64,000 nucleotides of DNA, from assembly GCA_023395255.1 (NCBI GenBank), contig JAEWZN010000013.1, forward strand, positions 99,979 through 163,978. Direction: 5' to 3'. The notes below the pieces were generated by a model. That model was given only the letters and a program-made list of their open reading frames with translations. It was not told the DNA's origin and did no database searches. The stretch comes from Deferribacteres bacterium (GTDB lineage: Bacteria; Chrysiogenota; Deferribacteres; Deferribacterales; Geovibrionaceae). A program made the translations under genes and the position numbers. Shown piece after piece: positions 16,908 to 26,730 of the stretch (the stretch's first letter is position 1; each line of letters opens with the position of its first letter).

Positions 16908-18467
16908 ATGTCTGAACTTCAGAGCAGGGTTCGTGATAAGAGCCTTCATCATCTTTTTATGAAACCTGAGGACACCATCAAGTTTTTCAAAGATGCCGAC
17001 AACAGGATTATGGATCTCGGCTGGTCCGGCTTCACGCCCGTAGGTTACCCTAAAGTTGTTCCCATCGCCCTTGCAGACCATGTTGAAAAAAATAATCTTC
17101 AGGGCAAATGGAAGTTCAACCTTTTCATAGGCGCATCTGTCGGTTCTGAAACTGAAAACAGATGGGCAACACTGGACATGATTGACAGAAGATGGCCCTA
17201 CCAGACAGGTAAGGACATAGGAAAAGGGATAAACTCCGGCAAAATCAGAATGGGCGATAAACACCTCTCCATGTTCGCTCAGGATCTCAGATACGGATTC
17301 TACACTAAAGACAGAGGCGGCAAACTTGACGTAGCTATTATTGAGGCTACTGCAATCACTGAAAACGGCGACATCATCCTTGCAGGTTCCGTTGGTGCTG
17401 CACCTGAAATTATTGACATAGCAGATAAAATCATCATTGAAATCAACACAGGCATGCCCTCTCTCGAAGGTATGCACGACATCATGATGACAGACCTGCC
17501 CCCTTACAGAAAAATTATCCCCATCACTGACGTTCGTCAGCGCTGCGGAACACCCTTTGTTCCCACTAACAAAAGCAAAATCGTTGCTATAGTTGAGTCT
17601 AAGCTGCCCGATAACGGACGCGCACTCAGAGGAACAGATGATGTTGCTCAGGCTATCGCAGACAACATAGTTGACTTCTTCACTCACGAAGTGAAAGCCG
17701 GCCGTCTGCCTAAAAACCTTCTGCCCCTTCAGTCAGGCGTTGGTTCAATAGCAAACGCGGTTGTGGGCGGTCTTACAGCTTCCCCTTTTGAAGACCTTGT
17801 TGTTTTCACTGAGGTTCTTCAGGATACTTTCCTTCCTTTCCTTGACTCAGGAAAGTGCAAATACATCAACTGCACATCTCTTTCACTTTCAGCGGAAGGC
17901 TTCAAAGAGTGGTGGGAAAAATTTGAGTTCTACAAAGATAAAGTTCTCATGAGACCTCAGCAGATCTCAAACAACCCCGAACTTATCAGAAGGCTCGGCG
18001 TTATAGGTATGAACACTCCCCTTGAGTTCGATATATACGCTCACGCTAACTCAACCTGCGCTGGCGGTACAAAAATGCTTAACGGTATCGGCGGTTCCGG
18101 GGACTTCCTCAGAAACGCTTACCTGTCTATCATGCACTGCCCCTCAGTCCGTGAGTCTAAAACTGACGAATTCGGTATATCAGGCGTTGTTACAAAAGCT
18201 CCCCATGTTGACCACACAGAGGCGGATCTTGACGTTCTGGTTACTGAGCAGGGTCTTGCCGACCTTCGCGGTCTTGCTCCGAAAGACAGAGCGCGCGAAA
18301 TCATCAAAAAATGCGCTCACCCCGCTTACAAAGACTACCTCACTGACTACCTTGAGAGAGCAGAAAAGGCGACTGGCTACCACCATGAGCCCCACATACT
18401 CTCCGAAGCGTACAAAATGCATATCAACCTTGCCGAAAACGGCACTATGCGTTTCTGGAACAAATAA
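16908..18467 (+). CDS. acetyl-CoA hydrolase/transferase family CoA-transferase (acetate/succinate type)
   Basis: A 519-residue enzyme of the ACH1/Cat1/SCACT group. Family blocks include GFTPVGYPKVVPIALADH, GASVGSETENRWA, PLQSGVGSIANAVVGGL, the catalytic-glutamate region DLVVFTEVLQD (about 300), and the C-terminal VTEQGLADLRGLAPKDRA. It likely moves CoA between acetyl-CoA and succinate/acetate, which fits a complete or modified TCA cycle and acetate use. AAGGAGG is 6 nt upstream. A terminator follows directly. Confidence 0.92.
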   Translation: MSELQSRVRDKSLHHLFMKPEDTIKFFKDADNRIMDLGWSGFTPVGYPKVVPIALADHVEKNNLQGKWKFNLFIGASVGSETENRWATLDMIDRRWPYQTGKDIGKGINSGKIRMGDKHLSMFAQDLRYGFYTKDRGGKLDVAIIEATAITENGDIILAGSVGAAPEIIDIADKIIIEINTGMPSLEGMHDIMMTDLPPYRKIIPITDVRQRCGTPFVPTNKSKIVAIVESKLPDNGRALRGTDDVAQAIADNIVDFFTHEVKAGRLPKNLLPLQSGVGSIANAVVGGLTASPFEDLVVFTEVLQDTFLPFLDSGKCKYINCTSLSLSAEGFKEWWEKFEFYKDKVLMRPQQISNNPELIRRLGVIGMNTPLEFDIYAHANSTCAGGTKMLNGIGGSGDFLRNAYLSIMHCPSVRESKTDEFGISGVVTKAPHVDHTEADLDVLVTEQGLADLRGLAPKDRAREIIKKCAHPAYKDYLTDYLERAEKATGYHHEPHILSEAYKMHINLAENGTMRFWNK

Positions 18468-18474
18468 TCACAAG

Positions 18475-18502
18475 GGCGGCTCTGAAAAGGGCCGCCTTTT
18501 TT
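18475..18502 (+). terminator. terminator after the CoA-transferase gene
   Basis: GGCGGC (18475-18480) pairs with GCCGCC (18491-18496) followed by TTTTTT. Confidence 0.85.
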
Positions 18503-18588
18503 AATTTAAGCCATCTTTGATAAACCTATCTCGTTATTCTGTTTTCTTATAATCCTCAAGATTTTTTTGTTTTGGCCGATAATACACT

Positions 18589-18739
18589 TATGCCGGAAAG
18601 GGGAGGAAGTGACGCGCCTTTGCTCTCCGGCATATGCGAAGCTTCGTTATTAACGTCGATGTAACCCTCACAATTCAAAGGATTGAATGAGCCCTTTCTT
18701 GCGGCTGCGGATATTTTTGCGTCCGCAAATGAAAAGGGC
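18589..18739 (+). other. two inverted repeats in the leader of the 18770 gene
   Basis: The 300-nt gap before 18770 holds two inverted repeats. The first has perfect 9-bp arms TATGCCGGA (18589-18597) and TCCGGCATA (18626-18634). The second is a longer broken hairpin: GCCCTTT plus TGCGG (18691-18704) with CCGCA plus AAAGGGC (18723-18739), ending 20 nt before the ribosome site. They could form an RNA leader structure; no known riboswitch consensus was recognised. Confidence 0.5.
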
Positions 18740-18769
18740 AGACTAAGGACAGTATTTACGGAGGTAATC

Positions 18770-19441
18770 ATGCAGTCGATGACACTGAGCATGACCAGCA
18801 CCCGCTTTGAGGCCACTACCTACTCAAAGCGCGGAGCATCAAACAGCAGCAGGGAAGCGGCAAGCGCTCCCTCTTACGGCACAGGCAACAAGGCCGGCAG
18901 CAGATATGTAAGCAGCGGTTTGGCCTTTATTCTTGATATTGCAGGGCTCAAAAAAGGGCTTGAGGATTTTGGTTCATATCTCAACAGCAGCACTTCCGGG
19001 AGCGAAAGTATGAATTCTCAGGGGTTTAAACTGAGAATCCAGTCTATTACGATCGAAGCCTTCTCCGAACAGAAGAGAGAGCACTCACGTATAAGCGAAG
19101 GGTTCAGGTTCAGCTACACCTCCATTGAAATCTCCATAGAGCAGAGTTCAGGTGCTGATGGTTCATCAGACCTTTATGACAGCTATTTCGGTGATGACGC
19201 TTACTGGGGCGCAGAGAAGACATCCGGCAGGATAATGGACTTTATAAAATCCATATCAGGCGGAGACCCCGAAAGGCTTGAGCAGGCGAGAAGCGGAGCC
19301 GTAAAAGGCTATAAAAGCGTGGAAAGCCAGCTTGGGACAATGCCGCAGGTATGCGTGGACACCCTTGAACTTCTCATGGAGAAAATAGACGCTTACAAAG
19401 AGGAAATAACAGCACAGCAGCCTGTTGATGTGACTGCGTAA
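18770..19441 (+). CDS. uncharacterised protein, DUF5610-like
   Basis: A 223-residue soluble protein with no signal peptide. The C-terminal third (SGRIMDFIKSISGGDPERLEQARSGAVKGYKSVESQLG...CVDTLELLMEKIDAYKEE) resembles DUF5610, found in proteins of flagellated bacteria; the N-terminal third is Ser/Thr-rich and low in complexity. The function is not known. ATG 18770 is chosen over the in-frame ATG at 18683 because CGGAGGT lies 5 nt upstream of it and the longer version would read through the leader hairpin. The gene stands alone between two terminators. Confidence 0.65.
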   Translation: MQSMTLSMTSTRFEATTYSKRGASNSSREAASAPSYGTGNKAGSRYVSSGLAFILDIAGLKKGLEDFGSYLNSSTSGSESMNSQGFKLRIQSITIEAFSEQKREHSRISEGFRFSYTSIEISIEQSSGADGSSDLYDSYFGDDAYWGAEKTSGRIMDFIKSISGGDPERLEQARSGAVKGYKSVESQLGTMPQVCVDTLELLMEKIDAYKEEITAQQPVDVTA

Positions 19442-19459
19442 AAATCCATATCTATTAAA

Positions 19460-19489
19460 GCATCGGCGGTTTCCGTCGGTGCTTTTTTT
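19460..19489 (+). terminator. weak terminator after the 18770 gene
   Basis: GCATCGG pairs with TCGGTGC with two G-T pairs, followed by TTTTTTTG. Confidence 0.65.
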
Positions 19490-19556
19490 GTATTAATCCT
19501 ATTAAGTTGCTATTGATTCACACTTTTTATGATAAAAACAATAATTTCAATTTTTG

Positions 19557-19586
19557 TTGACATTCAGTTTATGCTCTCAATATAAT
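19557..19586 (+). promoter_or_regulatory. sigma-70 promoter of the chemoreceptor gene
   Basis: TTGACA (19557-19562), 18-nt spacer, perfect TATAAT (19581-19586). It leaves a 5' leader of about 85 nt before the ATG at 19678. Confidence 0.75.
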
Positions 19587-19677
19587 TATGTATAGAGTCC
19601 AAAACAGTAACGGGCATGAAACAGAAATAAACTGCGGATAAGTTATTTTGCAGTGTTGATTAGATCAGGGGATTCAT

Positions 19678-21447
19678 ATGAAAAAACTCAACGCAAGAAC
19701 CAGTGTGGCACTGCAGGTGATTATACCTATGGTCGCAGTGTCAGTAATGATTTTTTCTGCAATTGTGCTCATTACCCACAAAATTAATAATTCAAATGCA
19801 GAGCTTATTGCCCAGCTCAGGGCAAAAGAGATGAACAGTATACTGACTCAGCTTGTCAGGGAGAGTGTGAGCGCTGAGCCCGATGCGGAACATTATGATT
19901 TTCTGCATAAATTTATTTCAACTAATAAGCTGGGGGAATTCGGTTATTTTTATATAATGGATTCCGGCGGAAACCTTCTTTATCATATCAATCAGGAAAT
20001 GGTTGGTAAATCGCTGATAAATTTTGACTTTATTCAGGAAATGCTTAAAAAGAAAACCGGTTCCATCACCTATGATTTCTCAGGCAAAACCAAGGTGGTG
20101 AACTATAGTTTTTTCCCTGAAAAAAACTGGATTCTGGCTGCCGGATATGAGGTTAATGAGCTTTTTGCGCCTTTCAGGGCTGTTGAGTATAAAATAGTTT
20201 TTCTGAGCATAGGCGGGCTTTTCGTGCTCATAGTTGTTCTTGCCGCTGTGATGAAATATTTTCAGAAAAATATACGCCGTCTGCTGGATTCATTTATGGA
20301 AGTTGCCAAGGGTAATCTCAGGTTTAATTCCGGATCATCTGTTATAGAATCCGCATGCTCGGATAAGATCAACTGCGCGGCTCCTGAGTGTTCAGCATAT
20401 GGGATTAAAGGTGTTCCCTGCTATCTGACAGTGGGGAGCGAAGCACCCAAGCTCGGTATGGAGGTTGAGTGCACCAAAATTCTGAATAAAACATTTAAGA
20501 CATGCGATGAATGCAGCTTTTATAATTCAGAGATAAAATCTGTAAATGAATTTAACAGACTGAACCAGTTTAACTCGGCCATGCTTATAAAACTCTCAAA
20601 ATCCATAATGAGCATAAAGGCAACAGCAGATAAGCTTGCCAGAGGTTCAGGCACTCTTTCCGCATCCACTGAGCAGCTGGGGGCAAATGTTACTCAGCAG
20701 AATCAGGAGATAGGTCAGATAACTTCTGCAATAAAGCAGATTAACGCAGGCGTGGAGGATGTGGCTGATAAAGTTACGCAGACAGAGCGCCTTGCCAATG
20801 AGAGCAGAATGTTTGCTGAGAGATCCGAAACTCGCACCATTGAGGGTGAAAAAATGATAAGCGGAATTGTTGAATCCAGCGAATCCCTGATCAAAAATAT
20901 AGATACTCTCAAGAGCAATTCCGAGTCCATGTACAACATTCTCGAACTCATAAACGATATTGCGGATCAGACCAACCTTCTCTCGCTGAACGCGGCTATA
21001 GAAGCAGCCAGAGCAGGGGAGGCGGGCAGAGGTTTTGCCGTTGTTGCGGATGAGGTTCGCAAGCTGGCTGAAAGAACTGTGAACTCGGTCAAGGAGATTT
21101 CTAATATAATTAATCAGAACAACAAGCAGGTTGATAATGCCGTTAAGAATGTTGAAAGCAACATTACGCTTATCAGCGGTGTTTCTGAATTTATGACAAA
21201 CCTGAAAGAACTTTCAGGGCAGACAAAAAATAACTCCATAGCCACATCTGACAACATCAGTCAGGTTGTCTCCGCCATACAGGAGCAGGCGGCGGCAATA
21301 AACCAGATGGATGAGGCAATCAGAAATGTTTCAATAGGAATTAACGAGATAAGTCAGGCGACTGACCTTCTGGCTGAAATGAGTGTTGCTCTGAGGAGTG
21401 ACGGCAACACTCTGGAGAACGAGGCCGGAAGATACACATATTCTTAA
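19678..21447 (+). CDS. methyl-accepting chemotaxis protein with Cache-type sensor and cysteine-rich insert
   Basis: A 589-residue transducer. Membrane segment 1 spans about 10-33; a periplasmic single-Cache-like domain (about 35-165, [18 protein letters not shown] and [15 protein letters not shown]) follows; membrane segment 2 is about 172-194. Where HAMP would continue there is an insert with seven cysteines (C227, C233, C238, C248, C265, C276, C279) ending CDECSFY, resembling a two-CW domain. The MCP signalling domain (about 310-589) has the conserved hairpin tip [36 protein letters not shown]. The ligand is unknown; the cysteine insert could bind metal or an Fe-S cluster on the cytoplasmic side. 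It is a lone gene with its own promoter and terminator. Confidence 0.92.
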   Translation: MKKLNARTSVALQVIIPMVAVSVMIFSAIVLITHKINNSNAELIAQLRAKEMNSILTQLVRESVSAEPDAEHYDFLHKFISTNKLGEFGYFYIMDSGGNLLYHINQEMVGKSLINFDFIQEMLKKKTGSITYDFSGKTKVVNYSFFPEKNWILAAGYEVNELFAPFRAVEYKIVFLSIGGLFVLIVVLAAVMKYFQKNIRRLLDSFMEVAKGNLRFNSGSSVIESACSDKINCAAPECSAYGIKGVPCYLTVGSEAPKLGMEVECTKILNKTFKTCDECSFYNSEIKSVNEFNRLNQFNSAMLIKLSKSIMSIKATADKLARGSGTLSASTEQLGANVTQQNQEIGQITSAIKQINAGVEDVADKVTQTERLANESRMFAERSETRTIEGEKMISGIVESSESLIKNIDTLKSNSESMYNILELINDIADQTNLLSLNAAIEAARAGEAGRGFAVVADEVRKLAERTVNSVKEISNIINQNNKQVDNAVKNVESNITLISGVSEFMTNLKELSGQTKNNSIATSDNISQVVSAIQEQAAAINQMDEAIRNVSIGINEISQATDLLAEMSVALRSDGNTLENEAGRYTYS

Positions 21448-21480
21448 ACAGGGAATTGTTATTGGTTTATAAAAAAGAAA

Positions 21481-21509
21481 CCCGCCAGTGTATGCTGACG
21501 GGTTTTTTT
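21481..21509. terminator. bidirectional terminator between the chemoreceptor and acnA
   Basis: CCCGCCAG (21481-21488) pairs with CTGACGGG (21495-21502) with one mismatch. A T-run follows on the plus strand and an A-run precedes it, so it can serve both convergent genes. Confidence 0.8.
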
Positions 21510-21531
21510 ATTTTACTTTTAAGCAGCAGAC

Positions 21532-24177
21532 TCAGCTCATCAGTTTTCTTAAAACAAAATCCAATATTCCGCCGTGTCTGAAATATTCGATCTCAATGTC
21601 TGTGTCCAGCCTGCACATGGTGTCAAACTCGGTCACCTTGCCGTCCGGCTTAACAGCTTTAACCCTGATAGTGCATCTGGGGGTTACGTTTGCCAGTCCT
21701 TCTATGGTGAAGGTTTCCGAACCGTCCAGACCGAGTGACTTCCAGCCCTGATCATTTTTGAAAACCAGAGGCAGAACGCCCATTCCCGCAAGGTTACTCC
21801 TGTGGATGCGCTCAAAGCTTTCAGCTATAACAGCCCTTATTCCCAGAAGTTTGGTTCCCTTCGCAGCCCAGTCGCGTGATGAGCCTGTGCCGTATTCCTT
21901 GCCTCCGAGGATTACTGTGGGAGTGCCGGATTCGATGTATTTCATTGCAGCGTCATAGATAAACATCTCCTCGCCTGTGGGAATATATTTTGTATATCCG
22001 CCTTCTCTGGGTTCCGCGAGTTTGTTTTTAATCCTTACATTGCCGAAGGTTCCGCGCATCATCACCTCATGGTTGCCTCTTCTGGAACCGTATGAGTTGA
22101 AGTCGTCCTTAGTGTTGCCGTGGGCGATGAGATACTGTCCTGCCGGGTAATCAGGCATGATTGACCCTGCCGGGCTGATATGGTCGGTGGTCACTGAATC
22201 GCCCAGCAGAGCTATGGCTTTTGCGTCTCTGATGTCCGTTACGGGAGCGGGCACAGGCTTAAAGCCTTCAAAGAACGGGGGTCTGCGGATGTAGGTTGAG
22301 TCTTTCTGCCATTCAAAGATTTCGCTTTCATTAGCGGAAAGCGCAGCCCAGAACTTGTCGCCTTCGAGTATGCGCCCGTACTCCTTGATGTAATCCTCGC
22401 TGGTGAGGCTGGATTCCACCAGCGCCCATATTTCTTCCGATGTCGGCCATATATCCTTGAGGTATACAGGCTCATCATTCGGGTTATATGCTATGGGGTC
22501 TGTGTCCATATTTATGTTCACTGTCCCCGCGAGAGCATAAGCCACTACAAGCATGGGGGAAGCGAGGAAGTTAGCGCGTACATTGGCGTGAATGCGCGCC
22601 TCAAAGTTCCTGTTGCCGGAGAGAACTGCGGCGACAGACATTTTATTGTCCTTAACTGTTTTTTCAATGATAGGATGAAGCGGTCCTGAGTTGCCTATGC
22701 AGGTGGTACAGCCGAATCCTGCCGTGTGGAATCTCAGCGCCTGTAAATAAGGCATGAGGCCTGATTTTTCAAGATAGTCGGTGACAACTTTTGAGCCGGG
22801 GGCGAGGCTTGTCTTGACATATGCGGGAACACGAAGCCCCTTCATAACGGCTTTTTTTGCAACAAGACCCGCACCGATCATCACAAACGGGTTTGAGGTA
22901 TTTGTACATGAGGTAATGGCGGCTATCACAACAGAGCCGTTTTTCAGTGTGAAGTTCTCACCCTGAAGGCTCAGAGGCACTTCCGCGCCTTTTCCGGCAT
23001 AGTCATCCATAACCTTGGGCAGGTCTTTGAGAATGATTCTGTCCTGCGGTCTGGCGGGGCCTGCTACACAGGGTTTGATTGTGGAGAGATCAAGCTCTAC
23101 CACCTTGGTGTATTCAGGGGTTACTGAATCATCATAGAAGAGCCCGTTAGCCTTGGTGTATTTTTCAACCAGTTCAGCCTCGTCATTTCTGCCTGTGAAG
23201 CGGAGGAAGCGCAGTGTTTCCTCATCAACAGGGAAAAATGTCATAGTTGCGCCGAATTCGGGGCTCATGTTGGATATTGTTGCTCTGTCCGGTATTTTAA
23301 GGGCTTTGATTCCGGGGCCGAATGCCTCTACGAATTTTTCAACCACCTTATGCTTCCTGAGAAGCTCAGTGATGGTGAGGATCACGTCTGTCCCTGTGAT
23401 GCCTTCCGCTATGGTTCCGGTGAGCTTGAGGCCTATAACCTCAGGGATAGGCATGTAATATGGCTGACCGAGCATTACCGCTTCGGCCTCTATTCCGCCG
23501 ACCCCCCATCCCATAACGCCGATTGCGTTTATCATGGGTGTGTGCGAATCAGTGCCCACGCATGTATCGCATATTGCAACTGTTTCACCTTCTATCTGGC
23601 GTGTGTCGATAACTTTGCCGAGATACTCAAGGTTGACCTGATGGCAGATCCCTGAACTGGGCGGAACAATGCGGACGTTGAGAAATGCTTTCTGCGCCCA
23701 TTTGAGCACAGCGTAACGTTCGCCGTTGCGCTTGTATTCGAGATCAACGTTTTTATCAAGGCTGTCCTCGCTGCCGAAGTAGTCAACCTGAACGGAGTGG
23801 TCTACTATGAGGTCAACCGGAACAAGGGGATTGATTACGGAAGGGTTTCTGCCCGCTTCCTGAACTGCATCCCTCATTGCGGCAAGGTCAACTATGCCCG
23901 GAATGCCTGTGTAGTCCTGCATAAGAACCCTTGCCGGGTGGTAAGGGATTTCCTTCGGAGCCTCATAGGCAGGCTTCCAGTTAGCTATCTCAAGAATGTC
24001 TTCCTCTGTAACAATCTGCCCGTCAAGCTTCCTGAGCATGTTTTCAACAAGAACCCTTATGGAGTAGGGCAGACGTTTTATATTAGCCAGTCCGTCCTTT
24101 TCCAGCTTGGTAATGTCGTACATTACGACTTTGCCTTTTGAGGTATCCAGAATCTTCTTGTAATCCGATTTGAGCAT
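21532..24177 (-). CDS. acnA: aconitate hydratase, AcnA/IRP type
   Basis: An 881-residue TCA-cycle enzyme that interconverts citrate and isocitrate through a [4Fe-4S] cluster. Cluster ligands are seen in SCTNTSNP (about 430) and GCTTCIGNSG (about 495); the substrate segments CVGTDSHTPMINAIGVMGWGVGGIEAEA and the C-terminal swivel-domain GSSRDWAAKG are intact. Length fits the AcnA family (about 890). The start is backed by GGAGGA on the minus strand. It lies 11 nt after the slipin gene and is probably co-transcribed with it. Confidence 0.96.
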   Translation of the reverse strand: MLKSDYKKILDTSKGKVVMYDITKLEKDGLANIKRLPYSIRVLVENMLRKLDGQIVTEEDILEIANWKPAYEAPKEIPYHPARVLMQDYTGIPGIVDLAAMRDAVQEAGRNPSVINPLVPVDLIVDHSVQVDYFGSEDSLDKNVDLEYKRNGERYAVLKWAQKAFLNVRIVPPSSGICHQVNLEYLGKVIDTRQIEGETVAICDTCVGTDSHTPMINAIGVMGWGVGGIEAEAVMLGQPYYMPIPEVIGLKLTGTIAEGITGTDVILTITELLRKHKVVEKFVEAFGPGIKALKIPDRATISNMSPEFGATMTFFPVDEETLRFLRFTGRNDEAELVEKYTKANGLFYDDSVTPEYTKVVELDLSTIKPCVAGPARPQDRIILKDLPKVMDDYAGKGAEVPLSLQGENFTLKNGSVVIAAITSCTNTSNPFVMIGAGLVAKKAVMKGLRVPAYVKTSLAPGSKVVTDYLEKSGLMPYLQALRFHTAGFGCTTCIGNSGPLHPIIEKTVKDNKMSVAAVLSGNRNFEARIHANVRANFLASPMLVVAYALAGTVNINMDTDPIAYNPNDEPVYLKDIWPTSEEIWALVESSLTSEDYIKEYGRILEGDKFWAALSANESEIFEWQKDSTYIRRPPFFEGFKPVPAPVTDIRDAKAIALLGDSVTTDHISPAGSIMPDYPAGQYLIAHGNTKDDFNSYGSRRGNHEVMMRGTFGNVRIKNKLAEPREGGYTKYIPTGEEMFIYDAAMKYIESGTPTVILGGKEYGTGSSRDWAAKGTKLLGIRAVIAESFERIHRSNLAGMGVLPLVFKNDQGWKSLGLDGSETFTIEGLANVTPRCTIRVKAVKPDGKVTEFDTMCRLDTDIEIEYFRHGGILDFVLRKLMS

Positions 24178-24188
24178 AGAGCTTCCTC

Positions 24189-24938
24189 CTACTTGGGTAA
24201 CCTTTCCATGAACTTGCTTATCAGATCAATAGGCAGCGGGAAAACAACGGTGGAGTTCTTTTCGGACGCTATCTCTGTGAGTGTCTGTAAATATCTTAAC
24301 TGTATTGTAACAGGGTTTCTTGACATTATCTCGCTTGCTTCTGCGAGTTTTTCCGCAGACTGCATTTCGCCTTCGGCGTGGATTATTTTTGCCCTTCTTT
24401 CCCTTTCCGCCTCGGCCTGTTTGGCCATTGCTCTCTGCATTTCACCGGGAAGGTCAACGTGTTTCATCTCAACTGAGCTTACCTTCACGCCCCACGGGTC
24501 GGTCTGTTTGTCGATCACACTCTGGAGCTCGTCATTGATCTGTTCACGGTTGGAGAGAAGATCGTCAAGCTCAAACTGACCGAGTATGCTGCGGAGAGTG
24601 GTCTGCGCAAGCTGGCTTGTTGCGTAGTAGTAGTCCTCAACTTCGAGAATTGCGCTTTCCGGTCTTAATATGCGGAAATAGATGACAGCGTTGACTTTAA
24701 CGGACACGTTGTCTTTTGTGATGATGTCCTGCGGGGGAACATCCATAACCACCGTGCGGAGGTTAACCTTTGCCATTTTTTCCAGTGCGGGTATCAGGAT
24801 GATTAGTCCGGGGCCTCTGACGCCTGAGAATCTGCCGAGACGGAAAATAACTCCGCGCTCATATTCTCTCAGCACTCTGACAGAGTTTGCCAGCAGTACA
24901 ACGGCAAGGAGCACAAGCACTCCGAGGGATGGAAACAT
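24189..24938 (-). CDS. slipin (SPFH/band 7 family membrane protein)
   Basis: A 249-residue protein. One N-terminal membrane segment (about 3-20) leads into an SPFH domain ([29 protein letters not shown]...[27 protein letters not shown]) and a coiled, Ala/Glu-rich stretch ([22 protein letters not shown]). Slipins organise membrane microdomains and oligomerise; the specific role is not known. The start at 24938 is supported by GGAGG 5 nt upstream; the frame stays open for 107 codons further but without features of coding sequence, antisense to yicC. Slipins usually pair with NfeD proteases; here the partner is aconitase. Confidence 0.9.
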   Translation of the reverse strand: MFPSLGVLVLLAVVLLANSVRVLREYERGVIFRLGRFSGVRGPGLIILIPALEKMAKVNLRTVVMDVPPQDIITKDNVSVKVNAVIYFRILRPESAILEVEDYYYATSQLAQTTLRSILGQFELDDLLSNREQINDELQSVIDKQTDPWGVKVSSVEMKHVDLPGEMQRAMAKQAEAERERRAKIIHAEGEMQSAEKLAEASEIMSRNPVTIQLRYLQTLTEIASEKNSTVVFPLPIDLISKFMERLPK

Positions 24939-25017
24939 ATTGACCTCCAAAGTCTGTTTATGTATCATTTTACACTCAATATCAAAAATTTGCCATACCC
25001 GTAAGGAGAAAAATTCC

Positions 25018-25893
25018 ATGGGCATAAAAAGTATGACAGGATACGGAAAAGGAATTTCCGTTTCAGAGAGCTGTGATGTTAAAGTTGAGATAAAAAGTGT
25101 TAACAGCAAGTACCTTGACCTTAATATCAGAATGCCCAAGTATCTGTCTTTCATCGAAATTTCAGTGAAAAACCTCATCAGGGAGCGCCTCGAAAGAGGC
25201 AAGGTCGATGTCTTTGTGGATGTCAGCCTTAAAAAATCACAGTACAAGCCGAAGCTCAACAGAGAGCTTCTTCAGGGATATATAAACACTCTCCTCGCCG
25301 CTAAGGACGAATTTTCCCTTGACGGAAACCTTACTCTGGATCATGTTATCTCCCTTCCTGACGTGATAGGAACGGAAGAGGACAACTCTCTGGGCGATAC
25401 TGCGGGGGCGGTTCTTATGGATGCCCTTAAAACCGCTCTTGACGGTCTTGAATCCATGAGGCTCATGGAAGGGGAGGCGCTTAAGGCGGATCTCCTTGAG
25501 CGTGTTGCTGTTCTGGAAGAAATGAACCACGAGATTGATGAAAACCGTAAAGATGTTTATAATTACTGGTATGATAAGTATAATGCCAGAGTCAGGGAGC
25601 TTCTGCCCGAAGGTTTTTCAGACGAGAGAATAGTTCAGGAAGCAGCCCTCTACGCCGAAAGGTGTGACATAAGTGAGGAAGTAACCCGCATATACGCCCA
25701 CGCTGAGCACATGAGGCAGATTATCGGCTCTAAGGCGGCATGCGGCAAGAAGCTTGACTTTCTTTGTCAGGAGTTTAACCGCGAGTTTAACACAATCGGT
25801 TCCAAAAGCAGCAAGATAGGCGTAATCAACAACGTTGTCAGGGCGAAAAGCGAGCTTGACAGAATCCGCGAGCAGGTGCAGAACATTGTCTGA
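25018..25893 (+). CDS. yicC: YicC/YloC family endoribonuclease
   Basis: A 291-residue protein. The opening [10 protein letters not shown] and the segments [21 protein letters not shown] and [21 protein letters not shown] are diagnostic for YicC. Members cleave RNA in E. coli and Bacillus. AAGGAGA lies 8 nt before the ATG. It starts the conserved run yicC-gmk-rpoZ-coaBC-udg and its end overlaps gmk by 8 nt. Confidence 0.93.
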   Translation: MGIKSMTGYGKGISVSESCDVKVEIKSVNSKYLDLNIRMPKYLSFIEISVKNLIRERLERGKVDVFVDVSLKKSQYKPKLNRELLQGYINTLLAAKDEFSLDGNLTLDHVISLPDVIGTEEDNSLGDTAGAVLMDALKTALDGLESMRLMEGEALKADLLERVAVLEEMNHEIDENRKDVYNYWYDKYNARVRELLPEGFSDERIVQEAALYAERCDISEEVTRIYAHAEHMRQIIGSKAACGKKLDFLCQEFNREFNTIGSKSSKIGVINNVVRAKSELDRIREQVQNIV

Positions 25894-26512
25894 CGGAAAA
25901 AACTTCAAACAGGGTAAACTTTTTGTGGTTAGCGCTCCCAGCGGGGCGGGAAAAACCACCCTGTGCAATAAACTGCTGGAGAACAATAAGGCGCTCCGGT
26001 ACTCTATTTCATATACCACCAGAAAACCCAGATTTGATGAAACCCACGCTGTGGACTACTTTTTTGTTGATGTACCTGAGTTCAGGCAAATGATAGACGA
26101 CGGCGAGTTTATAGAGTGGGCTGAGGTGCACGGCAACTATTACGGCACATCAAGGCGCACTGTTGAGGGGATCATAGCAGAAGGCGGTGATGTGCTCCTT
26201 GACATAGACCCGCAGGGGGCGCGTCAGCTTAAAACCACCCTCGGCTACGGTGTTTATATTTTCATAACAGCACCCAGCATAAAGGAGCTTGAAAAGCGCC
26301 TGAGAGGCCGCAGAACAGAGCCGGAGGACGTTATGAAGCTCCGTCTGGACAACGCCCGCAAGGAAATCCGTCTTTTCAGCGAGTATGACTATCTTATAAT
26401 GAACAGAAATTTTGAAGAAGCATATAAACATCTTGAATCAGTCTATATTGCCGAACATCTCAGAACAAAAGATGTCAAGGACATATACGAGCTGATGGAA
26501 GAGGAGGATTAG
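25886..26512 (+). CDS. gmk: guanylate kinase
   Basis: A 208-residue enzyme phosphorylating GMP to GDP. The P-loop SAPSGAGKTTL is near residue 15, followed by the GMP-binding SYTTRKPRFDE and GEFIEWAEVHGNYYGT. The start is read as TTG 25886, which overlaps the yicC stop and gives the usual family length; an in-frame ATG at 25835 would add residues that have no counterpart in the family. It supplies GDP/GTP downstream of purine salvage. Confidence 0.95.
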   Translation: MSDGKNFKQGKLFVVSAPSGAGKTTLCNKLLENNKALRYSISYTTRKPRFDETHAVDYFFVDVPEFRQMIDDGEFIEWAEVHGNYYGTSRRTVEGIIAEGGDVLLDIDPQGARQLKTTLGYGVYIFITAPSIKELEKRLRGRRTEPEDVMKLRLDNARKEIRLFSEYDYLIMNRNFEEAYKHLESVYIAEHLRTKDVKDIYELMEEED

Positions 26513-26517
26513 ATTTT

Positions 26518-26730
26518 ATGCCAATGCTCGATATTGAAAAGAGAATTAAGGACGAAAAGGTTAAAAGCCGCTTCAAACTCGTGAGGCTGGCCAGCATCCG
26601 CGCCAAACAGCTTAACAGGATGAAGGACGACGACATCCCCGCCAAGCTTGAGAGATACCACAAGGTAACAACAAACGCCCTTGATGAAATCATTGAGAAG
26701 GCAGTAGATTTCGAGGAGACAGATGGCTAA
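26518..26730 (+). CDS. rpoZ: RNA polymerase omega subunit
   Basis: A 70-residue protein. SRFKLVRLASIRAKQLN matches the conserved RpoZ core (xYxLVxxAxxRARQL), and KVTTNALDEIIEKAV the C-terminal helix. It promotes assembly of RNA polymerase. Its position right after gmk and before coaBC is a conserved arrangement. It overlaps coaBC by 8 nt. Confidence 0.92.
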   Translation: MPMLDIEKRIKDEKVKSRFKLVRLASIRAKQLNRMKDDDIPAKLERYHKVTTNALDEIIEKAVDFEETDG

